Assembly: GCA_946415695.1 (NCBI GenBank)
Contig: CAMKTM010000017.1
Location: 1 to 17,908 of the forward strand
DNA length: 17,908 bases
Direction: 5' to 3'
Source of the DNA: an uncultured Prevotellaceae bacterium
GTDB lineage: Bacteria > Bacteroidota > Bacteroidia > Bacteroidales > Bacteroidaceae
The notes under the pieces were generated by a model. It was given only the letters and a program-made list of their open reading frames with translations, was not told where the DNA came from and did not search any database. The position numbers and the translations under genes are program-made. Positions 6,636 to 13,477 of the stretch are shown here, piece by piece. Position 1 is the stretch's first letter, and each line of letters starts with the position of its first letter.

Positions 6636-9350
6636 ATGAAAAGAACTTATACTACCTTGCTGCTGGCAGCGATGGCGGTGTGCACTTTTGCGGCTGCGCC
6701 GACTGGGTCGGGAACATACTACAGCCCCGCCAATGGGAAGAAAGGTTCAGCCTTGAAGACGGCGCTCTGCGGCATTATCTACAACCGCACGGAGAAGAGC
6801 TACGACTATCTGTGGACGGCTTTCCAGACGACCGACAAGCGCAGCGACGGCAAGGTATGGGACATGTACTCGAACATCACGAACTTCACGTTCGGCACCG
6901 ACCAGGCCGGAAACTACCAGAAGGAGGGCGATGTCTATAACCGCGAGCACTCGTTCCCCAAGAGCTGGTTCGGCGGCTCGGTGATGCCGATGTACTCCGA
7001 CCTGCACCACATGTACCCTACCGACGGCTATGTGAACAACCAGCGCGGCAATCTGCCTTTCGGTGAGGTAAGCAATCCGACATATTCCTCTTCGGGTGGC
7101 TTCAGCAAGGTAGGTCCCTGTTCTTATTCTGATTACACAGGCAAGGTGTTCGAGCCGGCAGACGCGTACAAGGGTGACTTCGCGCGTACATATTTTTATA
7201 TGGTGACTTGCTACGAGGAGAAGTTGGCGGACTGGTACTCGAAGAACAGCGAGTCGAGAGCTACAATAGACGGCACAAAGTATCCCGCCTTCCAGTCTTG
7301 GCAGCTGAACATGCTGATGGAGTGGGCAACTAATGACCCTGTAAGCGAGAAGGAGATAAACCGCAACAATGCCGTTGCAGGCATTCAAGGCAACCGCAAT
7401 CCGTTCATCGACTATCCCGGCCTGGAGCAATACATCTGGGGCAATAAGACAGACGTCGCTTTCAGCTACGACAACTATGAAGGCGGCTCCTCAGGCAGCG
7501 GCGAAGGTGGCGGTGGCGATGACCCCGACCCAGATCCTAATCCGGGCAGCGCTGGAACATATAAGCTGCAGCAGGTCACTTCTGTTGAAGAAGGAGGGCT
7601 GTATGTTTTTGAACAAGGCGGATATGTGATGAGCAACGAATGTTCTTCATCTGCCTTGCAAACTACCAACTCGTACAATACGACAGGATTGAGTGGAACA
7701 GAAACTTATGTTTGGACATTGGAATCAGCCACAGGTGGCTTTTACATGAAAAACGTAAGTTTGACCAATTACCCATACTTATACAACACAACAAGCAAAA
7801 CAAATGTTTCATTTGGAAATAGTGGTTCTTCCGTTTGGGCTTTTAAATTTCAAGACGATAACACGGTATTGATTCAGAACAAGAGCAATAGCGATCGTTT
7901 CTTAGGCTATACCAGTTCAACCAGCTATGCTTATAAGGCTTATGCTACGAGTAATCTGTCTTCTTATCCTCATGCGATAAAGGTATATCAGTTGGTAGAA
8001 GAAACTCCTTCTCCCGCTTCTTCTGACCTTGCTTTGACGGGTGCTCCTGTGGCGCTTAGCTTCGACCTTTACAATAACTCATCTGCTCAGACGGTCAGCT
8101 ACACGACGTCTGGCACAGGCGCTGTGACGGTGAGCGGCGGCGAGGGCTATGTCGAGACTTCGGTCGATCCAAGCACAAAGACGATTACCGTTACTCCGAT
8201 GGCTGTGACGCCCAGCGTTCAGACGATTACCGTCAGTCAGGCTGCCGATGCCACGCACGAAGCAGGTTCGGTGACGTTCACCGTCTCCGTTTCAGACAGC
8301 ACGCCCGCCTCTTCTCCTTCTTCCTGGGGATGGGTGCAGACGGACATCACGGAACTGACAGCTTCCGACGTGTTCGTTATCGTCGGCACCAACAGCAGCG
8401 GGTCTTTTGCTATGGGCAACGAAAGCGGTAGTGCTCCGGCAGCCATTCCTGTCACCATTGCCGATGGTAAGATAACGAGTCCGGTTGCCGATAACATTAA
8501 ATGGAATATCAGCAGCACCAAGACCAATTCGGGCGGTACCCTCTATACTTTCTATCCCAATGGCAGCACAACGACGTGGTTATATTGTAACAATGACGAC
8601 AACGGTCTGAGGGTAGGAACAACAACCCAATCAAACACCTTTAAGATAGTTGATAACTATATATATAACACTAAGCAATCGAGGTATATAGGCATCTACA
8701 ACTCTCAGGACTGGCGTTGCTACTCAACCATCCATGAAAACATTCAGAACCAGACTTTTGCTTTCTACAAGTATGTCCTCCCTCCTTTTCAGGCCGTAGC
8801 CGTCGGTGATACGGGCTATGCCACGATGGTGGCCGAGGCGGACCTTGAGATTCCTTCTGGCGTGGAGGCCTATGCCGTGCAGGTTAATGTCAGCAACTCG
8901 TTTGCCAATCTTGTGCCGATTACGACTGCCATTCCTGCTGGCGAGCCTGTCGTTGTGAAAGCCAGCGAGGGCATCTACAATTTCGTCTATGCTTCCGAGC
9001 GGGCTGACGATGTAGCCGCCAACGACCTCAAAGCCGCCACTACTGACGTGACATCCGACGGCACACAGTACTGCCTTGCGGATTTTACCTTCGGCCCAGG
9101 CTTCTATCAGGTGGCAAGCGGCATCGTGATTCCTGCCGGCAAGGCTTACCTGGTAATCCCGGCCGACGGCAGCGGCAGCGTGAAGCTGTTCTATGGCTTC
9201 GAGGAAGAGGATGCTACAGGCATCGGCCTCACGCCCGACACCTCTCTCCGCTGCGTGGAGGACTTCTATGACCTTAGCGGCAGAAAGATGGGGAAGGGCA
9301 GACTGCCCAAGGGCATCTATATCGTGAACGGGAAAAAGTATCTGAAATAA
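6636..9350 (+). CDS. Secreted endonuclease I family nuclease with binding modules
   Basis: This 904-residue exported protein has a signal peptide at about 1-20 (MKRTYTTLLLAAMAVCTFAA). The catalytic domain (about 22-270) matches the endonuclease I/EndA family (PF04231), a metal-dependent nuclease with a His-Me finger. Visible motifs are REHSFPKSW (103-111, with H105), DLHHMYPTD (122-130), NNQRGNLPFG (134-143) and NRNPFIDYP (253-261). A Gly/Asp/Pro linker (283-305) leads to a beta module 307-455, a BACON-like domain 462-555, a module 564-713 shared with the protein at 1921, and a beta domain ending in a sorting-type tail (FYDLSGRKM, GIYIVNGKKYLK). The family cuts DNA and RNA with little sequence preference; extracellular nucleic acid use is inferred. 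Start ATG 6636 follows the leader AAAAAAAGAAAC. The DNA of module 307-455 is AT-richer than both sides. Confidence 0.92.
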   Translation: MKRTYTTLLLAAMAVCTFAAAPTGSGTYYSPANGKKGSALKTALCGIIYNRTEKSYDYLWTAFQTTDKRSDGKVWDMYSNITNFTFGTDQAGNYQKEGDVYNREHSFPKSWFGGSVMPMYSDLHHMYPTDGYVNNQRGNLPFGEVSNPTYSSSGGFSKVGPCSYSDYTGKVFEPADAYKGDFARTYFYMVTCYEEKLADWYSKNSESRATIDGTKYPAFQSWQLNMLMEWATNDPVSEKEINRNNAVAGIQGNRNPFIDYPGLEQYIWGNKTDVAFSYDNYEGGSSGSGEGGGGDDPDPDPNPGSAGTYKLQQVTSVEEGGLYVFEQGGYVMSNECSSSALQTTNSYNTTGLSGTETYVWTLESATGGFYMKNVSLTNYPYLYNTTSKTNVSFGNSGSSVWAFKFQDDNTVLIQNKSNSDRFLGYTSSTSYAYKAYATSNLSSYPHAIKVYQLVEETPSPASSDLALTGAPVALSFDLYNNSSAQTVSYTTSGTGAVTVSGGEGYVETSVDPSTKTITVTPMAVTPSVQTITVSQAADATHEAGSVTFTVSVSDSTPASSPSSWGWVQTDITELTASDVFVIVGTNSSGSFAMGNESGSAPAAIPVTIADGKITSPVADNIKWNISSTKTNSGGTLYTFYPNGSTTTWLYCNNDDNGLRVGTTTQSNTFKIVDNYIYNTKQSRYIGIYNSQDWRCYSTIHENIQNQTFAFYKYVLPPFQAVAVGDTGYATMVAEADLEIPSGVEAYAVQVNVSNSFANLVPITTAIPAGEPVVVKASEGIYNFVYASERADDVAANDLKAATTDVTSDGTQYCLADFTFGPGFYQVASGIVIPAGKAYLVIPADGSGSVKLFYGFEEEDATGIGLTPDTSLRCVEDFYDLSGRKMGKGRLPKGIYIVNGKKYLK

Positions 9351-9387
9351 CGTGCGTTCGAGGGGCAAAAAGTACATCATCGCACGT
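9350..9387 (+). terminator. Weak inverted repeat after the nuclease gene
   Basis: ACGTGCG at 9350-9356 is the reverse complement of CGCACGT at 9381-9387, giving a 7-bp stem with a 24-base loop right after the stop codon. No U-tract follows directly, so a terminator role is only possible. Confidence 0.3.
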
Positions 9388-9398
9388 CGTCCCTAAAA

Positions 9399-9486
9399 AC
9401 GAGGCACGCCTTGTTGGCCAACGAGGCACGCCTTTATTGCCAACGAGGCACGCCTTTATTGCCAACGAGGCACGCCTTTATTGAAA
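9399..9486 (+). repeat. 22-bp tandem repeat, four units
   Basis: Four consecutive 22-bp units start at 9399, 9421, 9443 and 9465. Units 2 and 3 are identical; unit 1 differs at a few positions (TTGTTGG for TTTATTG) and unit 4 differs only in its last bases. Each unit starts ACGAGGCACGCCTTT and contains the small dyad AGGC-AC-GCCT. It fills the gap between the nuclease gene and the phosphatase-like gene. No spacers are present, so it is not a CRISPR. Confidence 0.95.
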
Positions 9487-9514
9487 TAAGACCACACCTT
9501 TAATAGTTTGAACC

Positions 9515-10585
9515 ATGAAACATCTGATTGTTATTATTCTGTCCATTGTGCCTTTGCTGCTTTCGGCCAAAGGTGCGTCTGACACACGTCTTGTCGTCAT
9601 CACCATCGACGGCCTGCGCTGGCAGGAAGTGTTCGAGGGTGCAGAAGAAACCCTGCTTGCCGACAGCAAACAGACACGCGACTCCGAACTGTACCGCCAG
9701 ACCTATTGGCGCTCTACGCCAGAAGAGAGGCGCCAGTTGCTGATGCCGTTCGTCTGGAACACCATCGCGAAGCAAGGCACGCTCATCGGCAACCGCAACC
9801 TGAACAGCATCATGCAGCTTGCCAACAAGACCAACATCTCCTATCCCGGCTACTCAGAAATGATGACGGGCATGGTGGACGATGCCATCAAGGGCAACGA
9901 CCCAGTGAACAATCCCCACCGCAATGTCCTGGAGGCTGCCAACGCTGACGCCCGCTATCGGGGCAGCGTCGTGATGTACGGCTCCTGGAAGTCCACGCGC
10001 TTCGCCATCCACAACGAGCAGGCAGGCATCCCGGCCAGCGTCTCCTACGAGAAGCCTATCGCCAAGAAGCCTTCGCCTCGCATCAAGCTGGCAGAAAGGA
10101 TGCTCGAAGGAATGCCACACTACTGGCGCTCCGAGCACTTCGATGCCTTCACCTACGCCTTCGCCCTCGAGACGCTGCTCAGCGACCACCCGAAGGTGAT
10201 GTGGATTTCCTTCGGTGACTGCGACGAATGGGCACACGCCCGCAAGTACGACCTCTACCTCGACGCCGCCAGAGGCACCGATGCCTTCATCCGCGACATC
10301 TACGAGGCCTGCGAGGCCGACAAGTTCTACCGCGGCAAGACCGTCTATCTCATCACGTGCGACCATGGCCGCGGCTTCGGTAACGAATGGTCCAGCCACG
10401 GCAGCAGCACCAAGGGCTCCGAGGCCACATGGGTCATGCTCCTGGGCAAAGGCATCGAGGCAAAGGGCGAGACCAGCGAGTGCGGCCCCTACTACACCAA
10501 GCAGATTGCCGCCACCATCGCCTCCATCCTCGGCATCGACTTCACGCCCGACGACGGAGCGAAGCAACAGCCCATCGGCATGTAA
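9515..10585 (+). CDS. Secreted alkaline phosphatase superfamily hydrolase
   Basis: This 356-residue protein has an N-terminal signal peptide (MKHLIVIILSIVPLLLSAKG). It has the metal-binding pattern of the alkaline phosphatase/sulfatase/phosphodiesterase superfamily: ITIDGLRW with D32 near the N-terminus; SYPGYSEMMTG (109-119), which aligns with the nucleophile segment of nucleotide pyrophosphatases and makes S109 the likely nucleophile; CDEWAHARKYD with D237 and H241; TCDHGRG with D283 and H284; and SSHGS with H295. It therefore probably hydrolyses a phosphate or sulfate ester in the periplasm. The substrate cannot be read from sequence, and database names such as phosphoglyceromutase would be over-specific. 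ATG 9515 directly precedes the signal peptide. No promoter with correct spacing was seen in the short leader. The length is complete. Confidence 0.88.
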   Translation: MKHLIVIILSIVPLLLSAKGASDTRLVVITIDGLRWQEVFEGAEETLLADSKQTRDSELYRQTYWRSTPEERRQLLMPFVWNTIAKQGTLIGNRNLNSIMQLANKTNISYPGYSEMMTGMVDDAIKGNDPVNNPHRNVLEAANADARYRGSVVMYGSWKSTRFAIHNEQAGIPASVSYEKPIAKKPSPRIKLAERMLEGMPHYWRSEHFDAFTYAFALETLLSDHPKVMWISFGDCDEWAHARKYDLYLDAARGTDAFIRDIYEACEADKFYRGKTVYLITCDHGRGFGNEWSSHGSSTKGSEATWVMLLGKGIEAKGETSECGPYYTKQIAATIASILGIDFTPDDGAKQQPIGM

Positions 10586-10627
10586 GGTGGTTCTTAACGC
10601 AATTTATATAAAGATTAGAATATAAGT

Positions 10628-10936
10628 ATGTCAAGCGAGGAAATGAAAAAGCTGCACCTCACACCTGTTACGGACTATATTACTGAAGATTACGGTGAAG
10701 AGGGAACACCATCCAGAACAGAGTTTGATGCGAGGGTGGATGCCTTTATCTTAGGTGAACGGCTCAAGGAAGAGCGGCTCAAGGCAGGCTTTACGCAGCA
10801 GCAGCTGGCAGAGCGCATCGGCACGAGAAAGAGCTATATCTCGCGAGTCGAAAACGGTCATGCCGACATTCAAGTTTCCACCCTGTTCAAGATATTCAAT
10901 GGGCTTGGCCGTCGGCTGAGCCTGACGGTGCTGTAG
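10628..10936 (+). CDS. XRE-family regulator, HigA-antitoxin-like, without a toxin partner
   Basis: This 102-residue protein carries a C-terminal helix-turn-helix of the XRE/Cro-CI class (about 45-98). The segment GFTQQQLAERIG (54-65) forms the first helix pair and TRKSYISRVENGHADIQVST (66-85) the recognition helix and following turn. The N-terminal 40 residues (acidic, EDYGEEGTPSRTEFD) match antitoxins of HigBA/RelE-like modules, where a small toxin gene normally lies next to the antitoxin. Here the 42-base upstream gap is too short for a toxin, and the downstream gap (10937-11164) has no matching frame. It therefore seems to be an orphan antitoxin or stand-alone repressor. It would bind DNA as a dimer and could repress its own promoter. 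ATG 10628 is the only plausible start. Confidence 0.85.
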   Translation: MSSEEMKKLHLTPVTDYITEDYGEEGTPSRTEFDARVDAFILGERLKEERLKAGFTQQQLAERIGTRKSYISRVENGHADIQVSTLFKIFNGLGRRLSLTVL

Positions 10937-11025
10937 CTTTTGACAGTATGGGATTGCAAATTCACAGAGATTATATCAATTATTGGAACACACCTTTAAT
11001 CGTTAAAGAATCCACCCGAAGGAAA

Positions 11026-11059
11026 AACTTTGAACTATAAACTTTGAACTTTGAACTAT
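11026..11059 (+). repeat. AACTTTGA tandem-like repeat
   Basis: Three copies of AACTTTGAAC occur here, the first two separated by TATAA and the last two overlapping, followed by TAT. The repeat lies just upstream of tig, and its TTTG cores provide candidate -33 promoter elements. The region 10937-11025 before it shows no gene or clear signal. Confidence 0.85.
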
Positions 11060-11073
11060 TTGTCGTACCTTTG
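11043..11073 (+). promoter_or_regulatory. Bacteroidota-type promoter for tig
   Basis: The -7 element TACCTTTG lies at 11066-11073 and a -33 TTTG at 11043-11046. The spacer is 19 bases, within the range known for the Bacteroidota primary sigma factor. Transcription would start near 11080, leaving a 5' UTR of about 85 bases before tig. Confidence 0.75.
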
Positions 11074-11106
11074 CACCCGCAAAAATAAAAAGGAAAGCCT
11101 CCCTAA

Positions 11107-11160
11107 CCCCCTTTAGTGGGGGAATAAATGGTAAATGGTAAATGATTAAATCGTAAATAA
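11107..11160 (+). promoter_or_regulatory. tig 5' UTR: C5/G5 hairpin and AAATGGT repeats
   Basis: CCCCC (11107-11111) and GGGGG (11118-11122) can pair around a TTTAGT loop. They are followed by heptads AAATGGT, AAATGGT, AAATGAT and AAATCGT (11126-11154). Both lie between the predicted transcription start and the tig start codon. The hairpin could slow translation or act as an attenuator; this is inference. Confidence 0.5.
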
Positions 11161-11164
11161 ACTG

Positions 11165-12526
11165 ATGAACATCTCATTTGAAAACGTCGATAAGGTGAGC
11201 GCACTGCTGACCGTGAACATCGAAAAAGCAGACTACGAAGACAAAGTAAAGAAAGCACTCAAGGACTTCAGCCACAAGGCAAGCCTGCCCGGGTTCCGCC
11301 CCGGCAAGGTGCCCGCTTCGCTCATACAGAAGCGCTTCGGCACAGAAGTAAAGGCAGAGGAAATCAACAAACTCCTCGGCGAAGAGGTGAACAAATACAT
11401 CCGCGAGAACAAGATAAACATGCTGGCCGAGCCTCTGCCCAACGAGGAGAAGACGCCTGCCATGAACTTCGAGACGCAGGACGACTTCACCTTCGCCTTC
11501 GACATCGCACTCGCTCCCGAGTTCGACGCCAAGCTCTCCAAGAAGGACAAGCTCACCTACTACGACATCAAGGTGGACGACGCGCTCGTTGACCAGCAGG
11601 TGCAGAGCTTCTGCCAGCGCGGAGGTCAGCACGTCAAAGTAGAGAGCTACGATGCAGGCGACTTGGTGAAAGGCACCCTCTCGCAGCTCGACGATAAGGG
11701 CAATACGCTCGAGGGCGGCATCACGGTGGAGGACGCTGTCATGCTCCCCGAATACATGAAGGACGACAAAGAGAAGGCCAAGTTCAAGGGAACAAAGGTG
11801 GGCGACGTCATCACCATCAATCCCGCCAAGGCTTACGCCGACAGCGCCACCGAACTCAGCAGCCTGCTCCGCATCACGAAGGAAGAGGCAGAAGGCATGA
11901 AGGCCGACTTCAGCTTCCAGATTTCCGAGATTTCCCGCTTCGAGCCCGCAAAGCCCACACAGGAGCTCTTCGACAAGATGCTTGGCGAGGGCGTAGTGAA
12001 GAGCGAGGAAGAGTTCCGCCAGTTCATCGCCAACGACATCAAGAGGAACTTCGCCAGCGAAGAAGAATATCAGTTCACGCAGGACCTGCGCAGCTATCTC
12101 CTGGACCGCATTGGCAAGGTAGAATTCCCCGAAGCACTCCTGAAGCGCTTTATGAAGCTCCGCAACCAGGACAAGGAAGAGTCGTACGTCGATGACAACT
12201 TCGAGAAGAGCCTGCCCGAACTGCTCTGGCACCTGGCAAAGGAACAGATTTGCGACCAGCTCGAGATAAAAGTGGAGCACGAGGATGTGCTCGAGACAGC
12301 CAAGACCTACACCCGCATCCAGTTCGCACAGTACGGCATGATGAACCTCCCCGAAGAGTCCGTCACCAAGTATGCCGCCGAAATGCTCAAGAACGAAGAG
12401 CAGGCACAGGGCCTCGTGGAGCGCACCGTCGAGAACAAACTCGTGGCAAAAGCTAAGGAAGTCGTCACCCTGAAGAAGAAGGAAGTGACCCTGGAAGAGT
12501 TCCGCAAACTTACAGAGAAGAAGTAG
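11165..12526 (+). CDS. tig: Trigger factor, ribosome-bound chaperone
   Basis: Trigger factor binds the ribosome exit tunnel and shields nascent chains. This 453-residue protein has the ribosome-binding signature LPGFRPGKVP (41-50) in its N-terminal domain (1 to about 115). A middle region with the fold position of the FKBP-type prolyl isomerase domain follows (about 150-250; GDLVKGTLSQLD, VGDVITINPAKAY). This part is diverged from the E. coli form, as is common in Bacteroidota, so isomerase activity is doubtful. A long charged helical C-terminal domain forms the substrate arms (about 260-440). Start ATG 11165 gives MNISFENVDKVSALL, which fits the family. The gene has its own promoter and is followed by a strong inverted repeat before clpP, so it is probably partly uncoupled from clpPX. 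The sequence appears intact. Confidence 0.95.
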   Translation: MNISFENVDKVSALLTVNIEKADYEDKVKKALKDFSHKASLPGFRPGKVPASLIQKRFGTEVKAEEINKLLGEEVNKYIRENKINMLAEPLPNEEKTPAMNFETQDDFTFAFDIALAPEFDAKLSKKDKLTYYDIKVDDALVDQQVQSFCQRGGQHVKVESYDAGDLVKGTLSQLDDKGNTLEGGITVEDAVMLPEYMKDDKEKAKFKGTKVGDVITINPAKAYADSATELSSLLRITKEEAEGMKADFSFQISEISRFEPAKPTQELFDKMLGEGVVKSEEEFRQFIANDIKRNFASEEEYQFTQDLRSYLLDRIGKVEFPEALLKRFMKLRNQDKEESYVDDNFEKSLPELLWHLAKEQICDQLEIKVEHEDVLETAKTYTRIQFAQYGMMNLPEESVTKYAAEMLKNEEQAQGLVERTVENKLVAKAKEVVTLKKKEVTLEEFRKLTEKK

Positions 12527-12543
12527 AGATATTAGAGGTAAGT

Positions 12544-12652
12544 GGTTAGGGGTTAGAGGTTAGAGGTTAGAGAATACTTTTGGCCCCTGTCTCTGCATCC
12601 AAGACAATCCCCTAACCCCTAACCTCTAACCTCTAACCTCTAACCCCTAACC
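12544..12652 (+). terminator. Perfect 29-bp inverted repeat after tig
   Basis: The left arm at 12544-12572 (GGTTAGG followed by GGTTAGA units) is an exact reverse complement of 12624-12652 (CTCTAAC units then CCCTAACC), separated by 51 bases. In RNA this would make a very stable stem 18 bases after the tig stop. It could act as a terminator or as a 3'-end stabiliser between tig and clpP, although no U-tract follows. Confidence 0.7.
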
Positions 12653-12753
12653 TCCCACCTCTAACCTCCCACCTCTAACCTCTAACCTCTAACCCCTAAC
12701 CCCTAACCCCTAACCTCCCACCCCTAACCTCTAACCCCTAACCTCTTACCCCC
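12608..12753 (+). repeat. Telomere-like CCTCTAA/CCCCTAA heptad array
   Basis: About twenty 7-bp units of the forms CCCTAAC, CTCTAAC and CTCCCAC run through nearly the whole tig-clpP gap. The opposite strand reads TTAGAGG/TTAGGGG, G-rich in runs of two to four. Four inverted units at 12544-12572 lie on the other side of a unique loop. The array stops about 15 bases before the clpP start. Confidence 0.95.
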
Positions 12754-12767
12754 TATTATATATAATA

Positions 12768-13460
12768 ATGTATAGCATGGACAACGAGTTTCGCAAGTAC
12801 GCCACCCGTCATTTGGGTATGAACGGCATGGTGCTGGACGACGTCATCAGCACGCAGAACAAGTACCATTCGCAGTACCTCAATCCATATATCCTCGAGG
12901 AGCGGCAACTGAACGTCACGCAGATGGACGTCTTCAGCCGCCTTATGATGGACCGCATCATCTTCCTCGGCACAGAGATTGACGACTATACCGCCAACAC
13001 CTTGCAGGCACAGCTGCTCTTCCTCGACAGTACCGACCCTGGCAAGGACATCAGCATCTACATCAACAGCCCCGGCGGCAGCGTCTATGCCGGCCTTGGC
13101 ATCTACGACACGATGCAGTTCATCGCCAGCGACGTGGCTACCATCTGCACAGGCATGGCAGCCAGCATGGCCTCCGTACTGCTTGTGGCAGGCAAGGAAG
13201 GCAAGCGCAGCGCACTGAAGCACAGCCGCGTCATGATGCACCAGCCAATGGGCGGCGCACAGGGACAGGCCAGCGACATCGAGATTACGGCTCGCGAGAT
13301 ACAGAAGCTCAAGAAGGAACTCTATACCATCATCGCAGAACATTCCCACACCGACTTCGACAAAGTGTGGGCCGACAGCGACCGCGACTATTGGATGACG
13401 GCCCAGGAAGCCCTGGAGTACGGCATGATAGACCGCGTGATGACGAGGAAAGAGGATTAG
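12768..13460 (+). CDS. clpP: ATP-dependent Clp protease proteolytic subunit
   Basis: ClpP is the serine protease that forms the two-ring barrel capped by ClpX. The 230-residue sequence shows the catalytic triad: S133 in GMAASMAS, H158 in MMHQPMGG, and D207 in SDRDYWM. The oligomer and substrate-groove motif INSPGGSVYAG (99-109) is also present. The N-terminus is longer than that of E. coli ClpP (FRKYATRHLGMNGMVLDDV), which is usual for Bacteroidota. ATG 12768 (MYSMDNEF) and ATG 12777 (MDNEF) are both possible; the second may be the real start. No -7 promoter element was found in the repeat-filled upstream gap, so transcription may come from tig or from an unrecognised promoter. clpX follows after 17 bases, consistent with a clpP-clpX operon. 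Confidence 0.96.
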   Translation: MYSMDNEFRKYATRHLGMNGMVLDDVISTQNKYHSQYLNPYILEERQLNVTQMDVFSRLMMDRIIFLGTEIDDYTANTLQAQLLFLDSTDPGKDISIYINSPGGSVYAGLGIYDTMQFIASDVATICTGMAASMASVLLVAGKEGKRSALKHSRVMMHQPMGGAQGQASDIEITAREIQKLKKELYTIIAEHSHTDFDKVWADSDRDYWMTAQEALEYGMIDRVMTRKED

Positions 13461-13477
13461 AGAATAGAGAAATAGGC

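Noticed and set aside
6188..6637. Minus-strand frame with SLKSLRSLRSL repeats
   Set aside because: It is a translation of AAGGACYYT array 3 and the four-helix-bundle gene's reverse strand, not an independent gene. The same applies to the minus-strand frames with VLKVLKVLRVL over arrays 1 and 2.
9399..9486. Possible CRISPR array
   Set aside because: Units are head-to-tail at 22 bp with no unique spacers, and no cas gene is present. The same reasoning excludes the other tandem arrays.
9501..9510. TAATAGTTTG before the phosphatase-like gene as a -7 box
   Set aside because: The spacing inside the box is wrong (TA-G-TTTG) and it lies only a few bases before the start codon.
9493..11000. Shared 12-mer CACACCTTTAAT at 9493-9504 and 10989-11000
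   Set aside because: Several 12-base matches are expected by chance in a window this size, and neither site has properly spaced promoter elements.
11174..12280. Long open frame on the minus strand opposite tig (368 codons)
   Set aside because: It lies fully opposite trigger factor. Strand-biased codon use in a GC-rich gene often leaves such frames open. The protein has odd Leu/Val/His-rich composition and no family match.
13367..13477. N-terminal extension of clpX into clpP
   Set aside because: The extra residues read a shifted frame of clpP. The zinc domain begins right after ATG 13478, as in other ClpX proteins.
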